Numbered from the stretch's first letter, positions 6,697-9,478 are shown. The stretch is DNA of 10,013 nt from Baffinella frigidus (GCA_026770585.1 MU646686.1:286551-296563); one strand, 5' to 3'. A program made the numbers and translations. Notes: generated from the letters alone by a model not told the origin.

Positions 6697-8604
6697 TAAA
6701 GTAATATGATAACAATAAAGGGTTGAGGGTTGAGGAAAACCGGATGCGAGAGGAGAGGATCATCTTGCGGAAGCGCGGGAACGTCGCGCCTAGTCCGGGC
6801 GCCTCAGATCGCTCCTGCGAACCAAAAGGACAGGTTGTGAGCCCCCCTGCTGAAAAAATAGGTTGTGAGCCCCCCCCCCCGACTGAAACCGAAACCCGAA
6901 ACGTCGCGCCGAGTCCCGGCGCTTCTGATCGCTCCTGGTGCGAACACGAGAGGGTCTAGGGGTTGGGAGTTAGGGGTTAGGGGTTAGGAGTGAGGGGTTA
7001 GGGATTATGATTTAGGGTTCAGGGTTAAGGATTTAGGGTTGAGGGTGTAGGGTTCCGGGTTTCGGGTTTAGGGTTTGGTCGCGCCTAGACCGGGCGCCTC
7101 AGATCGCTCCTGCGAACGATAACAGGTTGTGAGTCCTAGGAGAAAAACTTTGCACCAAGTCCCGGCGCCTCAGAATGCTCTTGCAAACAACAAGAGGTTG
7201 TGAGTCTCCCCGCACTAATGCGAGAAGGTTGTGAGCCCCACCCCCCCCAGTACTAAACTCTAAACGTCGCGCCTAGCCCGGGCGCCTCAGATCGCTCCTG
7301 CGAACAAAAACGTCAGGTTGTGAGCCCTAGGATAAGAACGTTACACCAAGCCTAGACCGGGCGCCTCGGACCGCTCCTGCGAACGATAGCAGGTTGTGAG
7401 TAAAAAAACACAGGTTGTGAGGCTCCTCTTGCTAATGCAAGAAGGTTGTGAGCCCCCCCCCGTACTAAACCCGAAACCCGAAACGTGTTGTGAGTCCTAG
7501 GAGAAGAACGTGTTGTGAGTCCTACGAGAAGAACTTCGCGCCGAGTCCCGGCGCTTCTGATCACTCCTGGTGCGAACACGAGTGGGGTTAGGAGTTAGTG
7601 GTTAGGGCATAGGGTTTAGGGTTTAGGGTTTGGGTTTTAGGTTTTAGGGTTTGGAGTTTGGGGTTTGGGGTTTGGGGTTTGGGGTTTAGGGTTTAGGGTT
7701 TGGGGTTAGGGTTTAGGGTTTAGGGTTTAGGGTTTAGGGTTTGGGGTTTGGGGTTTAGGGGCTCGCAACCTGGCAGAACTGCACCATGCGCGTGGCCTCG
7801 ACCGCCGACACCTGGACACGCGGACTATTCGTAAGTTGACAAAGTGGACTTCACACACGGACTATTCGTAAGTTGACATGCTGCGTCTGCGGTACGAATT
7901 CGTCAACTTTGGCGGGGAAACAAGCCTAGGCTCAGCAGATTGGAAAGCCCAAATAGACTTAGACATAGCTAGGGTAAGTCGAGTTTCCGGGGGAGGTGGT
8001 GGTTTCGGGTTTCGGGTTTCGGGTTTCGGGTTTCGCCACCGGACCTTGACACAGAGACAAAGCAGCAAAAGGCGGAGCCCTTCAGCCCCAATCCTCCCGT
8101 ATGCGTCGGGTTTCGGGTTTCGGATTTCGGGTTTGGGGTTTCGGGTTCCGAATTTCGGGTTTCGAGATTCGGGTTCCGGATTTCGGATTTCGGATTTTGA
8201 GATTCGGGTTTCGGGTTTCGAGTTTCGGGTTCCGGTTTTCGGGGTCCGGTTTTCGGTTTTCGGTTTTCGGGTTTCAGACCTTGGCACCGAGACAAAGCAG
8301 CCCAAGGCGGAGCCCTTCAGCCCCAATCCTCCCGTATGCGTCGGGTTTCGGGTTTGAGGTTTCGGGTTTTGGGTTTCGGGTTCCGGATTTCGGGTTTCGG
8401 GGTTCGGGTTCCGGATTTCGGATTTTGAGATTAGGGTTTCGGGTTTCGGGTTTCGAGTTTCGGGTTCCGGTTTTCGGGGTTCGGGTTTCGGGTTTGAGGT
8501 TTCGATGTTCGGGTTTCGGGTTTCGGGTTTCGGACCTTGACGCCAAGGCGGAGCAGCCCGAGGCGCAGCCCCTCTGCCCCAATCCGCCCGTGCTCGGGCG
8601 CCAT
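41..8604 (-). CDS. Proposed 15-exon gene, vWA-domain-like protein, introns of telomere-like repeat
   Basis: Proposed exons, in transcript order: 8604-8536, 7811-7770, 6814-6741, 5966-5956, 5922-5879, 5615-5568, 5278-5225, 4755-4706, 4460-4409, 3363-3280, 2682-2611, 2516-2454, 2191-2129, 546-499 and 103-41. Every intron starts GT (GC after 2454) and ends AG. Phases match at each junction, the sum is 837 bp, and the last codon is TAA. The middle exons resemble the start of a vWA domain: LDVVLILDACE, then GMVGKEWEQIRHL and ADSVVRSLARADEGA, then VRCGWLQFAGDVIAES. vWA domains usually bind a divalent metal and a protein ligand through DxSxS; here that position reads DACEG, so metal binding may be lost. 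Duplicate exons differ mainly at synonymous sites, which supports coding. The chain was assembled by eye; the first four exons and the 11-bp exon are least certain. It could be a decayed or wrongly joined gene. Confidence 0.45.
499..546 (-). CDS. Proposed exon, VEVKAAGLADILEVAL
   Basis: A 48-bp block (16 codons) lies between CAG on its 5' side and GTGATTCC on its 3' side, so it is a phase-0 exon with consensus boundaries. It encodes VEVKAAGLADILEVAL, likely helical. Telomere-like repeat flanks it on both sides. A diverged copy lies at 724-782. No domain is recognised. Confidence 0.45.
550..723 (+). repeat. Telomere-like array
   Basis: Irregular TTTAGGG, TTGAGGG and TTTCGGG units, with a purine-rich GAAGAA insert around 600-610 and GAAACAAGAAGAA around 683-697. 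The GAAACAAGAAGAA stretch recurs at 843-855. Nothing gene-like was seen. Confidence 0.8.
724..782 (-). pseudogene. Diverged copy of the VEVKAAGLADIL exon
   Basis: Reads MEVKPAVLADMLEIADMLE, with an AG just before the CGG codon upstream. The last part is a direct duplication of about 18 bases (CGAGCATGTCTGC on the + strand, twice). No GT donor follows. Most differences from 499-546 change amino acids, so this copy looks relaxed or dead. Confidence 0.4.
787..970 (+). repeat. Telomere-like array and start of a longer repeated unit
   Basis: TTTAGGG-like units continue. From about 893 the sequence (AACAAGAATGGTTACGG and AAGCAAGAAGAAGG) recurs at 1556-1571 with 1695-1709, and at 2036-2052 with 2076-2090. 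It belongs to the array described for 890-2195. Confidence 0.75.
979..1021 (-). pseudogene. ALRGGHGY exon copy 1
   Basis: Reads AELADALRGGHGYW followed by GTGATTGG. The final Gln of the other copies is Trp here. Its upstream side is broken by the palindromic element at 1029-1194. Confidence 0.4.
1029..1194. mobile_element. 166-bp foldback element with AAAC target duplication
   Basis: Arms at 1031-1101 and 1122-1192 are 71-bp inverted repeats with about two mismatches, around a 20-bp loop. AAAC flanks the element at 1025-1028 and 1195-1198. The uninterrupted target GGCCCCTAAACCCTTTC lies at 1788-1804 in a paralogous unit. The next four bases outward also pair (TAATAGG against TCATAGG). It has no coding capacity, so it is a MITE-like non-autonomous element. 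Confidence 0.85.
1229..1349. mobile_element. Short inverted-repeat element, copy A
   Basis: Ends CCACGCTGGAG and CTCTGGCGTGG are imperfect inverted repeats. The internal sequence has an AACCGC/GCGGTT hairpin, TTGACTTTTGAAAACCAC and GGAGGAAT. It matches 8616-8749, which has better ends. It lies in a 274-bp insert (1229-1502) that is missing from the paralogous sites CCGGCGGTTAGGG at 1819-1831 and 1975-1987. A (C/G)GTT stretch borders both sides of the insert. Confidence 0.7.
1350..1502. other. Unexplained remainder of the 274-bp insert
   Basis: Unique sequence with a short GA microsatellite (1385-1397) and an imperfect hairpin around 1420-1463 (CCGGATCCACC against GGTGGACCGG, inner TCATC/GATGA). 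There is a second small hairpin, GTGAC/GTCAC, near 1470-1488. No convincing gene. Confidence 0.5.
1523..1551 (-). pseudogene. ALRGGHGYQ exon copy 2, truncated
   Basis: Reads YALRSGHGYQ followed by GT. One Gly is replaced by Ser and the 5' half is missing. Confidence 0.35.
1573..1676. mobile_element. 104-bp foldback element
   Basis: Perfect 18-bp inverted ends (1573-1590 and 1659-1676, outer bases TATCCCTTAAGTGACC). The interior has CCTACGGTAGG and TCCTAGG, also found in the 1029-1194 element, so the two are probably related. Two uninterrupted paralogous sites exist, GTTACGGTGTAGGGTCG near 898-914 and GTTACGGTATACGGTCG near 2047-2063. The target duplication is TA or none; it cannot be resolved. 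Confidence 0.75.
1748..1790 (-). pseudogene. LRGGHGYQ exon copy 3
   Basis: Reads AEWVQVLRGGHGYQ followed by GTGAC. Ala-Asp-Ala of the longest copy is replaced by Val-Gln-Val. Its upstream side is the uninterrupted target of the 166-bp element. Confidence 0.4.
1848..1899 (-). pseudogene. ALRGGHGYQ exon copy 4
   Basis: Reads VKHTERVEALRGGHGYQ followed by GTGCC. The codons from Ala to Gln are identical in sequence to those of the 2129-2191 copy, with changes further upstream. Confidence 0.4.
2004..2034 (-). pseudogene. ALRGGHGYQ exon copy 5, truncated
   Basis: Reads YALRGGHGYQ followed by GTGCC. One CGC codon is CGT, a synonymous change. The 5' half is missing, as in copy 2. Confidence 0.35.
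2129..2191 (-). CDS. Proposed exon, AEWADALRGGHGYQ (longest copy)
   Basis: 63 bp, 21 codons, phase 0. The acceptor GTACGCAG lies just upstream and the donor GTGCCTAG just downstream. It starts EGDAVKHAEWADAL and ends RGGHGYQ. It is the only one of six copies with a complete, well-bounded 5' half, so it is the best candidate for the used exon. No domain was recognised for this part of the protein. Confidence 0.5.
2200..2450 (+). repeat. Telomere-like array
   Basis: TTTAGGG and TTTGGGG units with GCTGTA(C/T)TA(T/C)GGGG-type spacers repeated at about 2220, 2253 and 2290. GGCTTTTTTATGG near 2309 recurs as CCTTTTTTATGG near 5279. Probably intron sequence of the minus-strand gene. Confidence 0.8.
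2454..2516 (-). CDS. Proposed exon, VQDSLRHCDVGKCMTLRK
   Basis: 63 bp, 21 codons, phase 0. Upstream is a normal acceptor, GTATTACGTTTTCAG. The following dinucleotide is GC (GAG then GCACCC), an uncommon but known donor type. The 94-bp intron at 2517-2610 that joins it to the next exon contains no telomere-like repeat and looks like an ordinary intron. The peptide has two Cys and a basic end. Confidence 0.5.
2611..2682 (-). CDS. Proposed exon, vWA second strand VRCGWLQFAGDVIAES
   Basis: 72 bp, 24 codons, phase 0, between CAACCAG and GTCCGATC. VRCGWLQFAGDVIAES fits the second strand of vWA domains, which in the family typically reads like VRVGVVQFSDDV. It continues RPTIYMDQ. A second copy at 2843-2890 has the same 16 residues, with eight synonymous differences. 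This is the best-supported coding block in the window. Confidence 0.6.
2690..2842 (+). repeat. Telomere-like array
   Basis: TTTAGGG repeats, broken around 2741-2765 by AAATCAAAGACAAAGAACAAGG. It separates the two VRCGWLQFAGDV copies. Confidence 0.85.
2843..2890 (-). CDS. Duplicate of the VRCGWLQFAGDVIAES exon
   Basis: 48 bp, 16 codons, preceded by ATCAG. The protein is identical to 2635-2682. All eight nucleotide differences are synonymous third-position changes (CGA, GGC, GAC, GTC, ATT, GCA, GAA, TCC in place of CGG, GGG, GAT, GTG, ATC, GCG, GAG, TCA). After Ser it diverges into repeat with no clear donor, so it may be an alternative or abandoned exon. Confidence 0.5.
3079..3134. repeat. 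AAGTTGACA-CGGTAC-GTCAACTT unit, copy 1
   Basis: CGGACTATTC, then AAGTTGACA (3091-3099), CCGCGGTAC and TGTCAACTT (3123-3131). The 9-bp ends are inverted. Related units are at 3208-3263, 7821-7841 (partial), 7858-7910, 8917-8973 (reverse), 9212-9279 (reverse) and 9660-9675 (partial). Confidence 0.75.
3208..3263. repeat. AAGTTGACA-CGGTAC-GTCAACTT unit, copy 2
   Basis: Copied with the 129-bp tandem repeat. AAGTTGACA is at 3220-3228, CGGTAC follows at 3239-3244, and GTCAACTT is at 3253-3260. The middle has small differences from copy 1 (ACACAAACT against AAAATCC). Confidence 0.75.
3280..3363 (-). CDS. Proposed exon, vWA first helix (KEWEQIRHLADSVV)
   Basis: 84 bp, 28 codons, phase 0. The acceptor follows a pyrimidine-rich stretch (CTCTCAAGCAG) and the donor is GTAACC. 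It reads GMVGKEWEQIRHL then ADSVVRSLARADEGA. In vWA domains the helix after the MIDAS loop has this kind of pattern (aromatic, then spaced hydrophobics). Spliced to the previous exon it gives DACEGMVGKEWE. A partial copy of its 5' end is at 3478-3515. Two copies of its 3' end are at 3021-3066 and 3150-3195; they differ from it by several synonymous changes plus two replacements in the distal copy. Confidence 0.55.
3390..3476 (+). repeat. TTGAGGG and TGTAGGG array
   Basis: TTGAGGG units pass into TGTAGGG units. It separates the two copies of the KEWEQ exon start. Confidence 0.8.
3478..3515 (-). pseudogene. Partial copy of the KEWEQ exon start
   Basis: Reads QGMVGKEWE after CTCCCTCAAGCAG, then runs into repeat. 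The conserved upstream CTCAAGCAG supports it as the acceptor region. Confidence 0.4.
3540..3690 (+). repeat. TTTCGGG/TTGAGGG-type array
   Basis: Mixed TTTCGGG, TCGAGGG and TTCAGGG units. No gene seen; the short plus-strand reading frame here is repeat. Confidence 0.7.
3694..3739 (-). pseudogene. LDVVLILDACE copy, interrupted by a foldback element
   Basis: Reads MPGALDVVLILDACE, then GCACCCCCC in place of the GTTCG found after the intact copy. The Met codon is split by the element at 3740-3910. On the element's far side the reading continues directly into the CLLPRVLLQ block, with no intron. Compared with 4409-4460 it has five synonymous and two replacement differences in the aligned codons near the element. 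Confidence 0.5.
3740..3910. mobile_element. 171-bp foldback element with TA target duplication, copy 1
   Basis: Terminal inverted repeats start GAGCGCTGTGCAGAGAAG, and pairing extends, with interruptions, to the centre at TTTTGAGAAATT. TA lies on both sides (3738-3739 and 3911-3912). Uninterrupted paralogous targets are at 4453-4454 (CCATATCC) and 4557-4558 (CCGTATCC). TA duplication and a non-coding hairpin are typical of Tc1/mariner-type MITEs; no transposase is present to confirm it. Confidence 0.88.
3911..3960 (-). pseudogene. CLLPRVLLQ block fused to LDVVLILDACE (intronless copy)
   Basis: Reads CLLPRVLLQ (3952-3926), then CTCCCGGGACGGATA up to the element. The other copy has the same residues in a separate exon (4706-4755), with four synonymous changes. 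There a 245-bp intron separates it from the LDVVLILDACE exon. Four bases are missing near the join here, so the frame is broken. Confidence 0.5.
3961..4077. other. AT-rich stretch without recognised features
   Basis: More AT-rich than its neighbours (ATATTTTATAATTTG near 4014-4028). It has no telomere-like repeat and no supported gene. The composition suggests inserted or unrelated DNA. Confidence 0.4.
4078..4111 (-). pseudogene. Second intronless exon-junction fragment
   Basis: CCAGCCGCCTCCCGGGGCGG followed by ATAT matches the end of 4706-4755 joined to the start of 4409-4460, with one mismatch. It diverges at the same TA where the element at 3740 is inserted in its own copy. Confidence 0.4.
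4112..4203. mobile_element. 92-bp imperfect inverted repeat
   Basis: 34-bp arms at 4112-4145 and 4170-4203 (core CCCTCTACCAACGA) have about three mismatches. The loop contains GTTGACAAAAAAATG. It directly abuts the next foldback element. It has no coding capacity and no clear target duplication. Confidence 0.7.
4205..4386. mobile_element. 182-bp foldback element with 42-base palindromic core, copy 1
   Basis: Perfect 27-bp inverted ends (4206-4232 and 4360-4386, outer bases CCACACGAGGCT). CGGA on both sides (4201-4204, 4387-4390) may be a target duplication. At the centre, 4264-4283 and 4286-4305 are perfect 20-base arms around two bases. CATTTTAAAATTTGTGGGG precedes the core. The 8999-9213 element shares the ends, this internal motif and the core layout. 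Confidence 0.82.
4409..4460 (-). CDS. Proposed exon, vWA first strand and MIDAS (LDVVLILDACE)
   Basis: 52 bp: one base completing a Gly codon, then 17 codons, ADMAGALDVVLILDACE, bounded by AAGCAG and GTTCGA. A hydrophobic strand ending in Asp is the hallmark of the vWA MIDAS start (usually DxSxS). Here, with the next exon, it reads DACEG, so both serines are replaced. A partial copy at 4528-4565 reads VDTAGALDVVLI. Confidence 0.55.
4470..4527 (+). repeat. TTTCGGG/TTAGGG-type array in the 4461-4705 intron
   Basis: TTTCGGGTTTCG and GGGGTTGAGAGTTT units. A near copy, with GGTTGAGAGTTTCGGG, follows at 4568-4640. Confidence 0.6.
4528..4566 (-). pseudogene. Partial copy of the LDVVLI exon within an intron
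   Basis: Reads VDTAGALDVVLI after AAAGCAG, then runs into AATCATAAACGC. Its acceptor and phase are the same as 4409-4460. It is truncated before the MIDAS Asp. Confidence 0.45.
4567..4705 (+). repeat. Telomere-like array
   Basis: TTTCGGG, TTTAGGG and GGTTTATTAGTGG units between two coding-like blocks. On the minus strand it starts GTGCCTAACC, as a donor would. Confidence 0.7.
4706..4755 (-). CDS. Proposed exon, VPVKCLLPRVLLQPPP
   Basis: 50 bp: 16 codons plus GG. CTAACGCAG lies before it and GTGCC after it. The two extra bases are completed by the single leading base of 4409-4460, giving Gly. The intronless copy at 3911-3960 confirms that these two blocks belong side by side. Confidence 0.55.
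4760..5224 (+). repeat. TTTGGGG-rich telomere-like array
   Basis: Long runs of TTTGGGG and TTGAGGG (best at 4842-4890 and 5000-5050), broken by GGCACCTTGTTCAGTGATTACGG near 4901. A duplicated block (AGAGTTCAGGGTTCAGGGTT) lies at 4933-4952 and 5127-5146, followed by T-rich TTTTTTATAGG-like spacers. No gene seen. Confidence 0.85.
5225..5278 (-). CDS. Proposed exon, ASGWRAILRQQTEPHPME
   Basis: 54 bp, 18 codons, phase 0, between AAAAAAG and GTTCAAAC. The acceptor is poor in pyrimidines. The sequence is not repeat-like and reads ASGWRAILRQQTEPHPME. No family recognised. Confidence 0.35.
5281..5567 (+). repeat. Telomere-like array with a small non-repeat patch
   Basis: TTTAGGG units, with TATAGGGTA-type variants at 5421-5470. 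The patch 5497-5540 (ATTAATACGGGGGTAATCATAACC) is not repeat. On the minus strand it could encode MVMITPVLIP, but no donor follows. Confidence 0.75.
5568..5615 (-). CDS. Proposed exon, KLGQIEAKGGGINGPE
   Basis: 48 bp, 16 codons, phase 0, between AAACCAG and GTGGGC. It reads KLGQIEAKGGGINGPE. It stands out as non-repeat sequence inside the clean TTTAGGG tract. Family not recognised. Confidence 0.45.
5627..5675 (+). repeat. Seven perfect TTTAGGG units
   Basis: 49 bp without a single change, the cleanest plant-type telomere tract in the window. It could form a G-quadruplex. It is internal, so it is an interstitial tract. Confidence 0.95.
5705..5870 (+). repeat. 28-bp higher-order repeat of four heptamers
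   Basis: GTAAAGGTTAGGG begins at 5733, 5761, 5789 and 5817, exactly 28 bp apart. Each unit is four diverged heptamers. Confidence 0.9.
5879..5922 (-). CDS. Proposed exon, PDGLGLDLWGWALQ
   Basis: 44 bp: two bases completing a codon, then PDGLGLDLWGWALQ, between GTGACCAG and GTTTAC. The reverse strand also has an open reading, so orientation rests on the boundaries and on agreement with the other exons. Confidence 0.35.
5956..5966 (-). CDS. Possible 11-bp microexon
   Basis: AAAACGCGACC lies between TTACGTTGGTCAG and GTCGGAG. It is the only way I found to reconcile the phase of 6741-6814 with that of 5879-5922. Highly speculative. Confidence 0.15.
6004..6060 (-). pseudogene. Diverged relative of the RKMILSSR exon end
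   Basis: Minus strand CGGATCCTCTCGTCTCGCG reads RILSSRA, like KMILSSRI at 6741-6814. A further relative is at 6490-6536 (KKLLASHAPP after CCAG). Confidence 0.3.
6082..6130 (+). pseudogene. Inverted copy of the ERSEAP exon start and its intron end
   Basis: CTCACAACCTTCTCTCGTTC then GCAG and GAGTTATCCGAGACG on the + strand match the minus-strand intron end and exon start of the 6741-7570 family. It reads ELSETIR. It is the only copy on this strand. Confidence 0.45.
6180..6481 (+). repeat. TGTAGGG/TGTATGG array with 119- and 98-bp spacing
   Basis: Almost pure TGTAGGG and TGTATGG. The marker GTAAGGTGTATGGTG recurs with AAGG at 6231, 6350 and 6448, that is 119 and 98 bp apart, 17 and 14 heptamers. 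The minus strand has no stop, which explains a long PYTLHPT reading frame there that is not a gene. Confidence 0.95.
6490..6536 (-). pseudogene. Diverged exon-like fragment, KKLLASHAPP
   Basis: Bounded by CCAG and GTTATTAAC; 47 bp. Similar to 6004-6060 in GCGCCTCCCGCC. Phase and role are unclear. Confidence 0.3.
6613..6694. repeat. AT/AC compound microsatellite
   Basis: (TA)n to about 6627, (AC)15 at 6631-6660 and (AT)17 at 6661-6694. It sits just after a worn copy of the AGGTTGTGAG motif (AGGTTATGAG at 6593). Confidence 0.97.
6741..6814 (-). CDS. Proposed exon, ERSEAPGLGATF..MILSSRI (fullest of seven copies)
   Basis: 74 bp: 24 codons plus CG, reading ERSEAPGLGATF then PRFRKMILSSRI. Upstream is TCCTTTTGGTTCGCAG, with CTCACAAC about 24 bases before the exon, matching a branch-point-like CTNAC. 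The donor is GTTTTCC. The other copies end in repeat soon after GLGA, so this is the most complete one. Confidence 0.5.
6815..7575 (-). repeat. Six further copies of the ERSEAPGLGA exon start with conserved intron end
   Basis: Exon starts at 6934, 7109, about 7178, 7297, 7376 and 7566 (minus strand). Most are preceded by (G/T)TTCGCAG or a near variant. CTCACAACCT-type motifs (AGGTTGTGAG on the + strand) recur about ten times, some without an exon after them. Copy 7566 has a stop (GAG then TGA) and copy 7376 runs into TAA. Telomere-like repeat lies at 6955-7078. Confidence 0.75.
7580..7760 (+). repeat. TTTAGGG/TTTGGGG array
   Basis: Fairly regular tract with near-perfect TTTAGGG and TTTGGGG units at 7650-7758. 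Confidence 0.92.
7770..7811 (-). CDS. Proposed exon, VSAVEATRMVQFCQ
   Basis: 42 bp, 14 codons, phase 0, between CGTGTCCAG and GTTGCGAG. No family recognised. The motif GTTGCGAGCCCC after it resembles the GTTGTGAGCCCC motif of the ERSEAP array, read on the opposite strand. Confidence 0.4.
7821..7910. repeat. Two head-to-tail AAGTTGACA units, the first truncated
   Basis: CGGACTATTCGTAAGTTGAC occurs at 7821-7840 and again at 7858-7877. Only the second continues to CGGTAC and GTCAACTTT (7902-7910). Confidence 0.75.
7859..7966 (-). other. Short open frame, MSKSIWAFQSAEPRLVSP
   Basis: Starts ATG near 7966 and runs through the AAGTTGACA unit to a stop. Codons end mostly in T, unlike the GC-ending proposed exons. 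It contains no repeat of the telomere type. It may be part of a dispersed element; function unknown. Confidence 0.2.
8045..8107 (-). pseudogene. RIGAEGLRL exon copy 1
   Basis: Reads YGRIGAEGLRLLLLCLCVK, then GTCCGG. Frame and donor are kept. It probably arose by duplication together with the surrounding array. Confidence 0.45.
8280..8341 (-). pseudogene. RIGAEGLRL exon copy 2
   Basis: Reads YGRIGAEGLRLGLLCLGAK, then GTCTGA. Against 8536-8604 about eight codon differences are synonymous and three are replacements. Confidence 0.45.
8536..8604 (-). CDS. Proposed first coding exon, MAPEHGRIGAEGL
   Basis: 69 bp from ATG at 8604, 23 codons, then donor GTCCGAAA. It reads MAPEHGRIGAEGL then RLGLLRLGVK. 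The frame is open further upstream (VFEG), so the start is not certain. It directly borders the short element at 8616-8749, which may have displaced the true 5' end or promoter. Confidence 0.4.
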
Positions 8605-8615
8605 CCCCTCGAACA

Positions 8616-8749
8616 CCTACCACGCCAGAGTGCAGGAGGGGGGTTAATTTTTTTAAACCGCGTCTGAAAGCGGTTGTTGACTTTTGAAAACCACTTCCCC
8701 AGGAGGAATTGACTTTTGGCCACCCCTCCCAAGGCTCTGGCGTGGTAGG
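8616..8749. mobile_element. 134-bp inverted-repeat element, copy B
   Basis: Perfect 15-bp ends, CCTACCACGCCAGAG and its complement. Interior: AATTTTTTTAAACCGC, the AACCGC/GCGGTT hairpin, TTGACTTTTGAAAACCAC and AGGAGGAATTGACTTTTGG. It matches 1229-1349 along its length. Non-coding MITE-like element; the target duplication is not clear. Confidence 0.8.
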
Positions 8750-8916
8750 GGCAGGCTTTCGGGTTTAAGGCAAGCTCGAAAACCTCCAGTTAGGGCTTGG
8801 GGTTGTAGCCTGAGGCAGATCTAGACGACCCCTGGCCTGTTTGCCCCCCTCGGGCCCTCATCTAAGAAGGGCTCAATTTGCGCTCACGAATTGGTTGGGC
8901 CCGGGCGCTTTTCCGC
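8750..8916. other. Non-repeat stretch, nothing recognised
   Basis: Mixed unique sequence with a short TTTCGGG remnant at 8757. No exon with good boundaries and no RNA gene seen. Confidence 0.4.
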
Positions 8917-8998
8917 CCCAAAGTTGACGCGGGTTTGTACCGCAGAACCTGTGTGTCAACTTGAGAATAGTCGGTTAACCCAAGTGAGGAAAACCGGG
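8917..8998. repeat. Reverse AAGTTGACA unit with TTAACCC-GTGAGG tail
   Basis: AAGTTGACGCGGG, GTACCGCAGAACC, GTGTCAACTTGAGAATAGTC, then GGTTAACCCAAGTGAGG and AAAACCGGGT. The same order recurs at 9212-9304, and its second half at 9660-9700. Confidence 0.78.
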
Positions 8999-9213
8999 TT
9001 CCACTCGAGGCTGGAAGTGGGACCATTTTAAATGTGGGGTTGTTACATTTAGTACCAGTCACGGGCAGGCTTGGTCACGTATCTCGGGTTATAACCCGAG
9101 ATACGTGACCAAACGACCCTATTTGTGTAAAAATTACTACACAGCGGTCCACTTGTAAAGGACTTGTCAAGTTAGAACTTTTAAAATAGTCACACTTCTA
9201 GCCTCGAGTGGAA
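8999..9213. mobile_element. 215-bp foldback element with perfect 42-base palindromic core, copy 2
   Basis: About 34-bp inverted ends (TTCCACTCGAGGCT outermost) with a few mismatches. The centre 9071-9112 is a perfect loopless 42-base palindrome with TTATAA in the middle. Ends and the CCATTTTAAATGTGGGG motif match the 4205-4386 element. Non-coding. Confidence 0.85.
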
Positions 9214-9304
9214 GTTGACGCGGGGTTGTACCGCAGAACCGGTTCTCTCAAGTTGACTTGTCAACTTGAGAATAGTCGGTTAACCCACGTGAGGAAAACC
9301 GGGT
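9212..9304. repeat. Reverse AAGTTGACA unit with extra palindrome
   Basis: Same unit as 8917-8998, with an added segment. TCTCAAGTTGAC (9246-9257) and GTCAACTTGAGA (9260-9271) form a 12-bp perfect hairpin around two bases. Confidence 0.75.
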
Positions 9305-9306
9305 TA

Positions 9307-9478
9307 GAGCGCTGTGCAGAAAAGTTGGCGACGGGAAATAATGGAAAATCGAGAAATTGGAGCCATTTTGTCAACTTTTGAGAAATTCAGTACCAACGAA
9401 TTTCTCAAAAGTGGACAAAATGGCTCCATTTCCCCCATTTTCCCATTTTTCGGTGGTTAACTTCTCTGCACAGCGCTC
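9307..9478. mobile_element. 172-bp foldback element with TA target duplication, copy 2
   Basis: Same family as 3740-3910 and in the opposite orientation. The two arms differ from each other (CACCGAAAAATGGG side, GGGAAATAATGG side), and this difference is conserved but swapped. TA is at 9305-9306 and 9479-9480. The uninterrupted target ACCGGGTTAGGGAACCTC lies at 9694-9711. Confidence 0.9.

Larger units (their letters stand above)
7995..8535 (+). repeat. TTTCGGG heptamer array with inserted exon copies
   Basis: TTTCGGG and close variants (TTCCGGA, TTTCGAG). Exon copies split it at 8045-8107 and 8280-8341. Because TTTCGGG has no stop in any of six frames, long overlapping open frames appear that are not genes (FRVSGFG and NPKPETR patterns). 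Confidence 0.95.

Noticed and set aside
6723-6959. Plus-strand frame with PSPGASDRSC repeated
   Set aside because: Wobble positions also agree in this frame, but there is no acceptor. The minus strand has TTCGCAG acceptors with an upstream CTCAC and fits the other exons.
7862-8667. Long overlapping open frames on both strands (NPKPETR and FRVSGFG patterns)
   Set aside because: They are translations of a TTTCGGG array that has no stops in any frame. Only the short non-repeat inserts were kept as exon-like.
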